A stretch of 64,000 nt of DNA from Leptospira vanthielii serovar Holland str. Waz Holland = ATCC 700522 (GTDB lineage: Bacteria; Spirochaetota; Leptospiria; Leptospirales; Leptospiraceae), in assembly GCF_000332455.1 (NCBI RefSeq), contig NZ_AOGY02000024.1:62001-126000 (forward strand), written 5' to 3'. Shown piece after piece: positions 1-8,664 of this stretch (the first letter of the stretch is position 1; the number at the start of each line of letters is the position of its first letter). The notes under the pieces were generated by a model. That model was given only the letters and a program-made list of their open reading frames with translations. It was not told the DNA's origin and did no database searches. A program made the position numbers and the translations under genes.

Positions 1-566
1 TTCACCTCAATGGTGTGTTTCAAGGATTAAAGGCACTCGATTGGACTCTCGGCAAAGAATACCAATACATTGCCGTATCCATAGACCCGAAAGAAAACGA
101 ATCTATTTCGTTTCCAAAAAAAGGGGCTTATTTGAAGGAATATGGTAGAGAAGGAGCAGAATCGGGACTCCACCTCCTGACCGGTACACAAGAATCCATT
201 GATGCACTCACAAAACAATTGGACTTTCGGTATGCTTGGGATTCGGAAGCGAAACAATACATCCACGCCAGTGGAGTTTATGTTTTGACTCCCGAGGGAA
301 AGGTTTCACGAATCTTTCAAGGGATTCAAATCGAACCAAGAGATTTAAAATTTGCCTTTCTTGAGGCATCTTCTGGTAAGATTGGGAGTTTTGTGGATAA
401 GTTTGCTTTATTTTGCTTTCAATTTGATCCGAGAAAAAATAAATATACGATATACGCATACAGGATGATGCAATTCGGGGGGGCGGTCACCTTACTCCTT
501 CTCGGTGCGTTTTTATACATAAACTGGCGAAAAATAAAAAATAACAACCGTCAAGGAGTCACATAG
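1..566 (+). CDS. SCO1/SenC-family copper chaperone for cytochrome oxidase, 5' partial
   Basis: The reading frame is open to the left edge of the window, so the N-terminus and the CxxxC copper motif lie outside it; the GTG at 15 is internal. What remains is the second half of a thioredoxin-fold SCO domain: the segment SIDPKEN follows the expected strand, and YIHASGVYVLTPEG (His codon at 264-266) matches the conserved third copper ligand of SCO proteins. SCO proteins deliver copper to the CuA site of oxidase subunit II. Its place directly before coxB, with its stop codon touching the coxB start, supports this. A C-terminal hydrophobic helix (about codons at 460-525) followed by a basic tail is an extra membrane anchor not found in classical Sco1. 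The family call is firm; which metal step it performs is inferred. Confidence 0.85.
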   Translation, partial: HLNGVFQGLKALDWTLGKEYQYIAVSIDPKENESISFPKKGAYLKEYGREGAESGLHLLTGTQESIDALTKQLDFRYAWDSEAKQYIHASGVYVLTPEGKVSRIFQGIQIEPRDLKFAFLEASSGKIGSFVDKFALFCFQFDPRKNKYTIYAYRMMQFGGAVTLLLLGAFLYINWRKIKNNNRQGVT

Positions 567-1529
567 ATGTCTTGGAGCAGTCTCATTCCAGCGACCTCGT
601 TCATGCCTATCCAGGCAACTGAAATCGCAAAAGAAGTCGATCTTCTCTATGCGTTTCTGATCATAGCAAGCCTTGTTTCGTTTGTCATCTTGATTGGTGG
701 AATGACATGGTTCCTCATCAAGTTCAAACGTACAAGTTTAGACCAGAAATCCGCATACATTACTCACAATAATTTTGCAGAATTTCTCTGGTCGTTCATT
801 CCTCTCATCATTATGATGGGAATTTTCTACTGGGGTATGGTCATTTTTGAAAAACTTCGAATTCCACCAGAAGACATTGCGGCTGAAATTCACGTAACTG
901 CGGAGCAGTGGGCGTGGACTTATCGTTATGCAAACGGAAAAGAATTTTATAGTTCTGCTAACGATCCTATGATTGTTCCTGCAGGAAAAGCAACAAAACT
1001 CATCCTCACCTCCAAAGATGTCATTCATAGTTTCTTTGTTCCCGCTTTCCGAACCAAACAAGATGCGGTTCCCGGAAAACTCACCCAACTTTGGTTCGAA
1101 CCAAAACAACCAGGTGAATATATTGTTTTCTGTACTGAATATTGCGGAACCAAACACTCCGGTATGATGATTAAAATCAAAGCAGTTCCTTCTGAGGAAT
1201 ATGCGGCTTGGTATCATGCTGAGAAAAAAGGGGAAGATAGTCCTGCCGATCTTGGAAAGACTCTGTTTGCTCAAAAAGCTTGTGCTTCTTGCCACTCGGT
1301 CGATGGATCTAGAATTGTTGGACCTACTATGAAAGGACTTTTTGGTTCTGGTAGAAAGTTTGCTGACGGAAGCCAAACCAAAGCAGATGAAAACTACTTA
1401 CGTGAGTCCATTCTTGTTTCATCCGCAAAGATCGTAGAAGGATATCCGCCAGCAATGCCGGTATTCCAAGGTCAATTGTCTGATGAAGACGTTGCCAACC
1501 TAATCGAATATATCAAATCCATTAAATAA
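567..1529 (+). CDS. coxB: Cytochrome c oxidase subunit II with fused cytochrome c domain (caa3 type)
   Basis: This 320-residue subunit carries the CuA electron-entry site of the terminal oxidase. Two N-terminal membrane helices (about residues 27-52 and 72-95) precede a periplasmic cupredoxin domain. CuA ligands are visible as H154, C189, C193, H197 and M200 (spacing C-x3-C-x3-H-x2-M). A C-terminal class I cytochrome c domain follows, with the heme motif CASCH at 239-243 and a probable axial Met in PPAMP (M297). Fusion of cytochrome c to subunit II defines caa3-type oxidases, which accept electrons without a separate soluble cytochrome. There is no lipobox, so it is membrane-anchored by helices. 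The ATG follows the SCO stop immediately and has an AGGAG site in the end of the upstream gene. Confidence 0.97.
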   Translation: MSWSSLIPATSFMPIQATEIAKEVDLLYAFLIIASLVSFVILIGGMTWFLIKFKRTSLDQKSAYITHNNFAEFLWSFIPLIIMMGIFYWGMVIFEKLRIPPEDIAAEIHVTAEQWAWTYRYANGKEFYSSANDPMIVPAGKATKLILTSKDVIHSFFVPAFRTKQDAVPGKLTQLWFEPKQPGEYIVFCTEYCGTKHSGMMIKIKAVPSEEYAAWYHAEKKGEDSPADLGKTLFAQKACASCHSVDGSRIVGPTMKGLFGSGRKFADGSQTKADENYLRESILVSSAKIVEGYPPAMPVFQGQLSDEDVANLIEYIKSIK

Positions 1530-1542
1530 GTAAGGAAGAGAG

Positions 1543-3159
1543 ATGAGTTCAGCACATACAAAAACCGAACATGGTCACTCCACTGACCATAATTATCTGA
1601 ACCACGGATCTGGAATCTGGTCTTGGATGACCACTCTGGACCACAAACGCATTGGTCTTATGTACTTCGCAACAGTTTCTACCCTTTTTCTAATCGGTGG
1701 TTTCTTTGCCTTAGGGATTCGATTGCACTTAGCTAAATTTGGTGCTACACCACTTTTAGAGCCGGACACTTACAATAAGTTTATGACCTTCCATGGTGCC
1801 ATTATGGTATTTATGGTAATCATTCCGGGAATTCCGGCTTTTCTTGGAAACTTTGTCCTCCCTATCCAGTTGGGTGCGAAAGACGTTGCTTTCCCAAGAC
1901 TGAACCTTGGTTCTTACTACGTTTTCATTGCGGGAGCTGCCATTGCTGCTTCTTCCATGATCTTTAACCAAGTAGATACAGGTTGGACATTTTATACTCC
2001 ATACTCTACAGCAAAGACTTCCAATGGTGTGATTTTGCTTGTTTTGGGTGCCTTTACTATGGGTTTTTCTTCCATCCTTACGGGACTAAACTTCATCGTT
2101 ACCACTCATAAACTAAGGGCTCCTGGAATGACTATGGACAGAATCCCACTGATGATTTGGGCTTTGTATTCCACTTCCATCATCCAGATCCTTGCAACAC
2201 CAATTCTTGCCATCACACTTCTTCTCATTGGTGCTGAGAAAACTTTAGGTGTGGGAATCTTTGATCCAGACCTCGGAGGAGATCCAGTTCTTTTCCAACA
2301 CTTCTTCTGGTTCTACTCTCACCCAGCAGTTTATATTATGATCCTTCCTGCGATGGGTGTGATCTCTGAACTCATCACTGCGTTCTCCAAAAAAACAATT
2401 TTCGGTTACCGTGCGATTGCCTACTCTTCGGTTGCGATTGCGGCAGTATCCTTCCTTGTTTGGGGACACCATATGTTTGTTTCTGGTCAGTCTACACTTG
2501 CTGGTATCATTTTCTCCATCATCACTATGTTTGTTGGGGTTCCGACTGCGATCAAACTCTTCAACTGGATCTCTACTATGTATCGCGGAACTGTTACCTT
2601 CGAAGCGCCGATGCTCTTCGCTCTTGGTTTTATGTTCCTCTTTACAATCGGTGGTTTGACAGGGGTTTTCCTTGCATCGACTGGTATGGATGTTCACTTC
2701 CATGACACTTACTTTGTGGTAGCACACTTCCACTACGTAATGGTGGGGGGAACTCTTATGGCGCTTATGGGCGGTATTTTTTACTGGTTCCCAAAAATGT
2801 TTGGAAAGATGACTTCCGACCTAGGTGGAAGAATCTCTTGGGTTCTTATCTTTACTGGATTCAACGTAACCTTCTTTCCTCAGTTCATACTCGGTGCTAT
2901 GGGAATGCCAAGACGTTACTTTGACTACCTTCCAGAATACACAAACCTAAACCAAATCTCTACCGTGGGTTCTTGGCTCATTGGACTTGGATTTGTGGTT
3001 GCGCTTATCACCATGATTCATGGAATTCTGAAAGGGGAAAAAGCTCCTGACAACCCTTGGGGTGCAAAAACACTCGAATGGCAAACGTCTTCTCCTCCAC
3101 CACACGAAAACTTTATCAATACTCCAACAGTAACTGCAGGGCCATATGACTTCCGTTAG
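1543..3159 (+). CDS. coxA: Cytochrome c oxidase subunit I, A2 type
   Basis: This is the 538-residue catalytic subunit with 12 predicted membrane helices; it reduces O2 to water and pumps protons. Heme and CuB ligands are present: H84 (TFHGA), H260 with the cross-linking Y264, H309-H310 (WGHHMFVSG), H395 and H397 (HFHYVMVGG). The motif around the first CuB histidine is YSHPAVY (258-264) rather than GHPEVY, so the D-channel glutamate is absent and the Tyr-Ser pair typical of A2 oxidases (Thermus or Rhodothermus caa3) replaces it. This agrees with the cytochrome c fusion in the preceding gene. The N-terminus is His-rich. The start is 13 bp after coxB with a GGAAGAG site, and the 3' end overlaps coxC by 14 bp. 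Confidence 0.97.
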   Translation: MSSAHTKTEHGHSTDHNYLNHGSGIWSWMTTLDHKRIGLMYFATVSTLFLIGGFFALGIRLHLAKFGATPLLEPDTYNKFMTFHGAIMVFMVIIPGIPAFLGNFVLPIQLGAKDVAFPRLNLGSYYVFIAGAAIAASSMIFNQVDTGWTFYTPYSTAKTSNGVILLVLGAFTMGFSSILTGLNFIVTTHKLRAPGMTMDRIPLMIWALYSTSIIQILATPILAITLLLIGAEKTLGVGIFDPDLGGDPVLFQHFFWFYSHPAVYIMILPAMGVISELITAFSKKTIFGYRAIAYSSVAIAAVSFLVWGHHMFVSGQSTLAGIIFSIITMFVGVPTAIKLFNWISTMYRGTVTFEAPMLFALGFMFLFTIGGLTGVFLASTGMDVHFHDTYFVVAHFHYVMVGGTLMALMGGIFYWFPKMFGKMTSDLGGRISWVLIFTGFNVTFFPQFILGAMGMPRRYFDYLPEYTNLNQISTVGSWLIGLGFVVALITMIHGILKGEKAPDNPWGAKTLEWQTSSPPPHENFINTPTVTAGPYDFR

Positions 3160-3919
3160 TTCTTCAAGTGAATTTCAACACCAACACCATTTTAAGAGTG
3201 CAGATCACCAGTATGCCTCTTCCAAACAAGGGATATGGATATTCCTTTGCACAGAAATCCTGATGTTCGGTGGCCTATTCGTAGGTTACCTGATCTACCA
3301 TTCTCTTTACCCAACTGTTTTTAAAAACGGTTCTGAGACTTTGGACTGGAAAATGGGCGCGGTAAACACAGTTGTCCTTCTCATCAGTTCCTTCACAATG
3401 GCTGCGGCAATTAACTATGTGCAACGTGGTTTGCATAAAGTAGCGGCGATTATGCTTGCTCTTACCATCGCTTGTGCGGGTGCCTTCATGGTAATCAAAT
3501 ACTTTGAATACAGTCACAAGTTTCATGTAGGAACAGTTCCAGGAAAGTTTTCTCTTGTGGATCCAACTTGCGCTGCAGGTGGTAAAAGAGCAGAGTGCGA
3601 ATCTAAAATTTCCGCCCTTCTAAAAAACCCAGCAGAACTTGAAAAGAACCACGTAAGTGCAGAAGAAGTCACTCGCCTAAAAGCGGTAATTTCTCAACCA
3701 AAATGGGAAATGTTCTATGGTTTTTACTTTGTCATGACTGGTCTTCACGGAGTTCACGTGGTAGCGGGCGCTTTCCTTATTTTCTGGGTTTTTATGAAAA
3801 CTCTAAGAAGAAAGGTCGGACCTGAATACTACACTCCAGTAGAAGGTGTGGGTCTTTTCTGGCACGTAGTGGACTTGGTATGGATTTACCTCTTCCCACT
3901 TCTTTATTTGGTAGGATAA
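3146..3919 (+). CDS. coxC: Cytochrome c oxidase subunit III
   Basis: A 257-residue membrane subunit that stabilises the oxidase core and binds lipid near the D-channel. Recognisable family segments are the first helix (KQGIWIFLCTEILMFGGLF) and the C-terminal helix pair with GLHGVHVVAGA and LFWHVVDLVWIYLFPLLYL. Between helix 3 and the next helix, residues about 125-185 form a long polar loop with two cysteines (in DPTCAAGG and AECES) and many charged residues, which is not part of the standard fold. The start overlaps the end of coxA, implying translational coupling. The family call is secure; the role of the insertion is unknown. Confidence 0.95.
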   Translation: MTSVSSSSEFQHQHHFKSADHQYASSKQGIWIFLCTEILMFGGLFVGYLIYHSLYPTVFKNGSETLDWKMGAVNTVVLLISSFTMAAAINYVQRGLHKVAAIMLALTIACAGAFMVIKYFEYSHKFHVGTVPGKFSLVDPTCAAGGKRAECESKISALLKNPAELEKNHVSAEEVTRLKAVISQPKWEMFYGFYFVMTGLHGVHVVAGAFLIFWVFMKTLRRKVGPEYYTPVEGVGLFWHVVDLVWIYLFPLLYLVG

Positions 3920-3932
3920 AAGGTATTATAGA

Positions 3933-4529
3933 ATGGAATACGTAATCAATTACGGACTTTACTTCATTGCTCTTGTTGCAGTTTTCACTCCAATTCTTGG
4001 ATTTGGAATTTTTGCTCCAGGGATTGCAACGGCTACCATTTTAGGATTTATCGTAAACTGGTTCGGTCAGTTCTTTCAAACTGACCGGTTTGCAAAATTT
4101 ACAGACGAAAACAAAGATAGCAAATTGTTAAAATTTGTTTTAGGTGATGAAGATCACAAAGAAGATCATGCTTCTGCATCCATGTGGGTAGAAGATGGTG
4201 AAGAGGAAGAAGAACATGACCACCATGTGATTTCCATTAAAACATACGTATATGTTCTATTGGCTCTTTTCTTTGGAACTTTTATTACTGTTTGGGTAGC
4301 ACAATACGACTTAGGAAAGTGGAACATGATTGTAGCCATGGCGGTCGCAACATGTAAGGCATTCTTCGTATTGGCTTATTTCATGCATTTAAAGTATGAT
4401 AATATGCTGAACCGTGTTATTTTCTTATCAGCTTTTGCCTTCTTAGCACTCCTTTTTGCTTTCTCTTTCGGCGATATCATTTCTCGAATTGCTCCGACGA
4501 CAGAGTTCCCAGCAAAACCTTTCTTCTAG
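3933..4529 (+). CDS. Cytochrome c oxidase subunit IV-family membrane protein
   Basis: A 198-residue protein that closes the oxidase operon. An N-terminal hydrophobic region (about 8-48) is followed by a strongly acidic and His-rich linker (about 66-105, with DHKEDH, EEEEEHDHH), then three helices (about 108-190). The core ACKAFFVLAYFMHLKY-like segment (written here as CKAFFVLAYFMHLKYD) is the conserved piece of bacterial small subunit IV, which assists CuB/heme assembly or stabilises subunits I and III. Typical bacterial subunit IV is about 100 residues and corresponds to the C-terminal half only, so the N-terminal helices and acidic linker are an extension. The linker could bind metal; that is inference only. 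Confidence 0.85.
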   Translation: MEYVINYGLYFIALVAVFTPILGFGIFAPGIATATILGFIVNWFGQFFQTDRFAKFTDENKDSKLLKFVLGDEDHKEDHASASMWVEDGEEEEEHDHHVISIKTYVYVLLALFFGTFITVWVAQYDLGKWNMIVAMAVATCKAFFVLAYFMHLKYDNMLNRVIFLSAFAFLALLFAFSFGDIISRIAPTTEFPAKPFF

Positions 4530-4556
4530 AAAAAAATTGCCAAAACGATTTTAAAC

Positions 4557-4581
4557 AAGCCCGCCCTCGCGCGGGCTTTTT
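4557..4581 (+). terminator. Intrinsic terminator of the oxidase operon
   Basis: An 8-bp GC-rich stem (AAGCCCGC at 4557-4564 pairing with GCGGGCTT at 4571-4578) with a 6-nt loop is followed by a T-run. It lies 28 bp after the last oxidase gene and before the next start, so it most likely ends the operon transcript. Confidence 0.92.
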
Positions 4582-4597
4582 CGTCTAATGAGGAATC

Positions 4598-6550
4598 GTG
4601 TATTACTATTTCAAAACGATTCTCTCAAAATTCCTAGATCTGGTTCCCGAAAGGGAAATTCATAACCAGGATTATCTTGCGGAGTTAGACAGACACACTC
4701 GAATCATCCAAATCCCTGGTAGTATCATTGGCGTCTTTGCTATGTTAGGTTTCGCCTTTGATACAGATGCCAAACTTCACCCTGAATTTCCTGAACTATT
4801 TTACTTTCGAATTGGATTTAGCCTACTATGCATCTTTTATATAGCCTTTATTCTCTATAACCACTCAAAAAAGATACATTCTCGTTGGGAAGGTTTGACT
4901 TGGGCCTATTTGGTCTATGGGTATCTGTTGTTTACTGCGGCCTATTATACGGGACGAATCGCAGACGATGCCCCTTATGTTTCAGGATTTCAGATGTTGG
5001 TAATGATCCTCCCTTTTTTACCACTGCCAAGAAAAACCATGTTCATCTATTATCCCATTTCTATTGTCATCTTTGTTCTTTCTGTCCTTGTTTATAAACC
5101 AAATTTAACTACTGCTGCCGCTGCATATTCCATGCAAAACTTGGTCCTCAGTTATATTCTTGGAATTTTTAGTGGGTTTATTATTGAAGGATACAGGTTC
5201 CATTCCTTTTTAAACCACAAACGAATTATCAAGAAGAATGAAGAAGTCACCAAAACTGTAGAAGAAATCCAGATATTAAAGTCTCAACAAGATGGTGATT
5301 ATTTTTTAACATCACTGCTACTAGAACCTTTGCTTGGTCATGAAGTGGATGGGAGTGCTGTTGCGATTGAAACTGTGATCAATCAATACAAAAAATTCTA
5401 TTTCCGAAACAAGGAATATCAGTTAGGTGGGGATTACATATCCGTATTTAATTTAATTTTGCAAGGAAAACGATACAAAGCATTTATTAATGGGGATGCA
5501 ATGGGGAAATCCATCCAAGGAGCAGGGGGAGCGATTGTACTCGGAGCAGTGTATAACTCCATTATCATCCGTTCGAAGATGGATCCCGTTTCTTCCAACC
5601 GGTCTCCCGAACGTTGGTTAAATGATTGTTATTTAGATCTGCAAAAGGTGTTTGAAACCTTTGAAGGAGCCATGTTAGTTTCTGCCGTAGTGGGGTTGTT
5701 GGAAGAATCAACGGGGACATTATATTTCATCAACTTAGAACACCCTTGGGTGATATTGTATCGTGATGGAAAAGCATCTTTTATCGAAAACGAAATCCAC
5801 TATTATAAGTTAGGTGTGATGGAAGGGCTCTCCGATACATTTATCTCTGTTTTTCAAATGAAAAAAGGAGATAAAATCTTTTGTGGTTCGGATGGAAAAG
5901 ATGATTTGGTTCTTTCTGAGAAAGGCAGATACCGTGATATCAATGAGGACCAAAATTTAATATTAGAAAATATTGAAGAAGCGGATGGGGATATGCAGTC
6001 TGTTTTGGATTGCCTTCGGCAGAAAGGAAAGTATTCTGATGATCTAAGTTTGATATCTTTACAATACAATTTGGATCCATACCCAAAACCAGGAAAGTTT
6101 TATGTGGAAGCTCGTGAGAATATCCGTGAGAAACGTTTTGATAAGGCCCTGGACTTGTTGTTGTCCTACGAATCTGCACTCGATACATCTATATCCGAGT
6201 TAAAGTATATTGCTAAGTTGTATGAAAAAAAAGGGGATTTGGTAAAGGCTATGGAATATGCAAGCCTTGCCTTAGAGAATTACCCATCAGATACCGTATG
6301 GATGTTTCATACGTCTGTATTATACAAACGAATGTATTCTTTGTACAAATCTCAATCGTTCCTATTTGAATCGCAAGAACTCGGAGAAAGGGTACGTTTG
6401 CGACAACCTTCTAACATTCGGAATTTGATCCATTTAGCCGATGTTTGTCGTTTGAATGGAGACAAAGACCGAGCTTCCTATTTGATGGGATTGATCAAAA
6501 AAATGTCTCCAGAACATCCTAAGTTCCAAGAGTTACTATCAATCTTGTAA
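4598..6550 (+). CDS. Membrane-bound PP2C/SpoIIE-type phosphatase with TPR-like tail
   Basis: 650 residues from a GTG start preceded by AGGA. Residues about 30-205 contain six hydrophobic segments, a sensor-like membrane region. A short helical linker (QQDGDYFLTSLLLEPL, about 230-245) leads into a SpoIIE-type PP2C domain (about 250-490). Metal-site motifs are recognisable but atypical: LGGDYISV, then NGDAMGKSIQG in place of the usual D-x-x-GHG, and GSDGKDD near the end. Residues about 495-650 are helical repeats resembling TPRs. Such phosphatases usually dephosphorylate anti-sigma-factor antagonists of the STAS type. The linker, catalytic domain and tail are close paralogues of the C-terminal part of the giant protein at 38334-44048. 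The substrate is unknown. Confidence 0.82.
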   Translation: MYYYFKTILSKFLDLVPEREIHNQDYLAELDRHTRIIQIPGSIIGVFAMLGFAFDTDAKLHPEFPELFYFRIGFSLLCIFYIAFILYNHSKKIHSRWEGLTWAYLVYGYLLFTAAYYTGRIADDAPYVSGFQMLVMILPFLPLPRKTMFIYYPISIVIFVLSVLVYKPNLTTAAAAYSMQNLVLSYILGIFSGFIIEGYRFHSFLNHKRIIKKNEEVTKTVEEIQILKSQQDGDYFLTSLLLEPLLGHEVDGSAVAIETVINQYKKFYFRNKEYQLGGDYISVFNLILQGKRYKAFINGDAMGKSIQGAGGAIVLGAVYNSIIIRSKMDPVSSNRSPERWLNDCYLDLQKVFETFEGAMLVSAVVGLLEESTGTLYFINLEHPWVILYRDGKASFIENEIHYYKLGVMEGLSDTFISVFQMKKGDKIFCGSDGKDDLVLSEKGRYRDINEDQNLILENIEEADGDMQSVLDCLRQKGKYSDDLSLISLQYNLDPYPKPGKFYVEARENIREKRFDKALDLLLSYESALDTSISELKYIAKLYEKKGDLVKAMEYASLALENYPSDTVWMFHTSVLYKRMYSLYKSQSFLFESQELGERVRLRQPSNIRNLIHLADVCRLNGDKDRASYLMGLIKKMSPEHPKFQELLSIL

Positions 6551-6577
6551 TCCTTCTGGGCCAAGGGTAGTTCTTAA

Positions 6578-7204
6578 TCATTTCTGCAATTGAATGATTC
6601 TGTCTTTTATTTCTAGATTCTGGAAACCGTAATTGTCTCGAATCCACCCAAAAGCCTTGGCTGTATAAAAGAACGTATGGGTTCTATCATTTTTATAATA
6701 CCAACTTTCAAAATTGATGGAGTCGTCATAAGGGTGAGTGAGTATATACAAACTTCCACCTGGTTTTAATAAATGACTTAGCTTATGAAACTCTTTTTTC
6801 GGTGAATGAAAATGTTCTACTACTTCTGTGAGAATGATATAGTCGTAGGTTTGTTTTAGGTTTTCTGGGTAATTGTGAAAGAAGGGATCATATAGTTTTA
6901 TTTTGAAATCCACTTGTTCTAATAGATATTGAACCACTGGCCCCGGGCCCGCACCATAATCTAAACCTTTGTCAGTCGATTTTTGGTTTGCGATGACCAT
7001 ATCTACAATTGGTTTTAGAAAACTTTGGTAACGGATATCATCTACATCATTATTGTGTTCTGTATATCTTAACTTTTCTGCTTCCTTATTTGGCCAAAAT
7101 TTAGGATCCATAAATATAGAACGACAATTTGAACATCTAAAATACGATCGAAGCCGGCCTGTATAGTAAGGAGTAGAGTCCGATTCGCAAAGAAGGCATT
7201 TCAT
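6578..7204 (-). CDS. Class I SAM-dependent methyltransferase with N-terminal zinc-ribbon-like motif
   Basis: A 208-residue soluble protein. Four cysteines at C3, C6, C24 and C27 form a CxxC-x17-CxxC arrangement, typical of a small zinc ribbon. The Rossmann methyltransferase core begins with motif I, LDYGAGPGP (81-89), and continues with ILTEVVEHF and a LKPGGSLYILTHP-type strand. This architecture is common among bacterial methyltransferases of unknown substrate, often linked to cell-surface sugars or small metabolites. It converges on the phosphatase gene to its left. No Shine-Dalgarno sequence is evident at the ATG. The substrate cannot be predicted from the sequence. Confidence 0.8.
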   Translation of the reverse strand: MKCLLCESDSTPYYTGRLRSYFRCSNCRSIFMDPKFWPNKEAEKLRYTEHNNDVDDIRYQSFLKPIVDMVIANQKSTDKGLDYGAGPGPVVQYLLEQVDFKIKLYDPFFHNYPENLKQTYDYIILTEVVEHFHSPKKEFHKLSHLLKPGGSLYILTHPYDDSINFESWYYKNDRTHTFFYTAKAFGWIRDNYGFQNLEIKDRIIQLQK

Positions 7205-7348
7205 AATTTATAATATCATATTGGAAAAATGATTAGTGATTTCAACTACGATCTAACAAACCGTGAATCATTCCGATTTCATAAAAAACCATTCTATTTT
7301 TTTGAAGCGGTGTCCGACAATTAGAGTAGTAGAGATACCGGAACACCC

Positions 7349-7960
7349 ATGCAAAATATAGATTATTCGAGAAAGCTGAGATCCGGCCGACCCCTAGAAG
7401 GTGAGGTTCCATCCTATTCTCCACAACCGCATTCTTATCTCAGTAACCCTCAAAAACCTAAATCGGCTTTTATCCTTCTTATTGGTGGAATTTTACTTTT
7501 TACTTCAGGGATGGTAGTCGGAATCCAGTTGGGGCAAAAAGAGACTAAATTTAAGGAAAACTCGGAAACTTCATTCTCCAATGTAGGTTCCCAAAAAATA
7601 CCTGCCCCAAAACTGACCCAATCCAATGAAGAAGGAACAAACCAAGACGAAAGTCGGACCGAAGGGACAGATTCTTCTTCTGGATCACCGTTCCCGGCTA
7701 CATTGAAATTTCCTCCCAAAAATGACCAAATCAACTATATGGTCCAAATCGGGGATTTCACCCCAGAGGAAGCGGTAGCCGTAGGAAAACAGCTAATTGA
7801 TACCCATCCCTCCTTACGAGGAAGAATCTTTCGTACCTCTACCGGTAAACTATTCGCTGGATACTTTTATCGTTTGGATGATGCCAAGGAAACATTGGAT
7901 ATCGTGAAGTCCAAACTGCCTTCCCTTACGGATGCTCAAGTAAAAACTATACGATTCTGA
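7349..7960 (+). CDS. SPOR-domain membrane protein
   Basis: 203 residues. A cytoplasmic N-terminal stretch (1-36) precedes one membrane helix (about 37-58, with GGILLFTSGMVVG), a Ser/Glu-rich periplasmic linker (60-122) and a C-terminal SPOR domain (about 126-203, starting NYMVQIGDF). SPOR domains bind denuded peptidoglycan glycan strands and bring proteins to division or remodelling sites. The gene stands alone on the plus strand, divergent from the methyltransferase, with 144 bp between them in which no RNA gene or strong promoter was recognised. The domain call rests on fold-like features and topology rather than a search. Confidence 0.75.
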   Translation: MQNIDYSRKLRSGRPLEGEVPSYSPQPHSYLSNPQKPKSAFILLIGGILLFTSGMVVGIQLGQKETKFKENSETSFSNVGSQKIPAPKLTQSNEEGTNQDESRTEGTDSSSGSPFPATLKFPPKNDQINYMVQIGDFTPEEAVAVGKQLIDTHPSLRGRIFRTSTGKLFAGYFYRLDDAKETLDIVKSKLPSLTDAQVKTIRF

Positions 7961-7979
7961 ACTATTTTTACCAACTTCC

Positions 7980-8007
7980 TTGACATTCGTCAATTTTCAG
8001 GTATAGT
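7980..8007 (+). promoter_or_regulatory. Sigma-70-type promoter of carD
   Basis: TTGACA (7980-7985) and TATAGT (8002-8007) are separated by 16 bp, matching the consensus at 11 of 12 positions. Transcription would begin near 8013-8016, about 30 bp before the carD start. It is the clearest promoter sequence in the window. Confidence 0.75.
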
Positions 8008-8043
8008 AAGGACAAGAGTATTTACGGAAGTTATTATACTTAC

Positions 8044-8625
8044 TTGGCTACAAAAAAACTAAACGAAAAAACTAAAGAGCCTAAATTCAAGGTTGGGGAT
8101 TATGTTGTATATCCCATCCATGGAGTAGGTGAAGTCACAGAAGTTGCTAAAAAGCTGATTCTGGGAAAGAAAAAAGACTGCTACAGTTTGGAAATTCAAG
8201 GTTCCAAAATGAAGGTCTCAATCCCGGTGGATCGCGCAATGGATGTGGGTATCCGGTCGATCATTGATAAAAAAGAGATCAAAAAAGTTCTCACTCTCCT
8301 GAAAAAGGATGAGGTCGACACGGAAGAGGACTGGAAGGTCCGTTACCAGAACAATATGAACAAGATCAAGTCTGGTTCCATTTTCGAAGTGGCTGATGTT
8401 TGCCGTAATCTTTACAGACGTGCCTATGGCAAAGAACTTTCCATTATGGAAAGAAAGCTCTATGAGAGCGCCTATAATTTAGTAAAGATGGAAATTGCAC
8501 TTAGTAAAGGTGTACCCCAGGAAGAAGCAGGGAACATCGTCTCGGACGTGTTAGCGGCTTCGGTTCAGGGATTGGCTCCAGCACCACCTCCAAAAGAATT
8601 GGATGATGATCTAGATCTAGAATAA
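8044..8625 (+). CDS. carD: CarD-family transcriptional regulator
   Basis: 193 residues. The N-terminal RNA-polymerase-interacting domain (about 15-75) begins [17 protein letters not shown], the family hallmark, and is followed by a helical DNA-binding C-terminal domain (about 75-170) with [18 protein letters not shown]. CarD binds the beta subunit and stabilises open promoter complexes, with effects mainly on stable RNA and growth genes. The start used is TTG at 8044, with GGAAG 13 bp upstream, which is a long spacing; no ATG lies early enough in the frame to keep the conserved N-terminus. The C-terminus ends in an acidic and Pro-rich tail. It is probably monocistronic or cotranscribed with the PIN-TRAM gene 39 bp downstream. 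Confidence 0.93.
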   Translation: MATKKLNEKTKEPKFKVGDYVVYPIHGVGEVTEVAKKLILGKKKDCYSLEIQGSKMKVSIPVDRAMDVGIRSIIDKKEIKKVLTLLKKDEVDTEEDWKVRYQNNMNKIKSGSIFEVADVCRNLYRRAYGKELSIMERKLYESAYNLVKMEIALSKGVPQEEAGNIVSDVLAASVQGLAPAPPPKELDDDLDLE

Positions 8626-8664
8626 ACTTCCGTTTTTGCTCAACTCTTTTACAAGGATTGAGTT

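Noticed and set aside
738..1376. 212-residue open frame on the minus strand
   Set aside because: It lies entirely inside coxB, whose frame has all ligand motifs; composition is biased (Ser/Arg/Asn), typical of an antisense shadow.
2245..2733. 162-residue open frame on the minus strand
   Set aside because: Inside coxA, very rich in His/Asn/Arg, no start context; a shadow.
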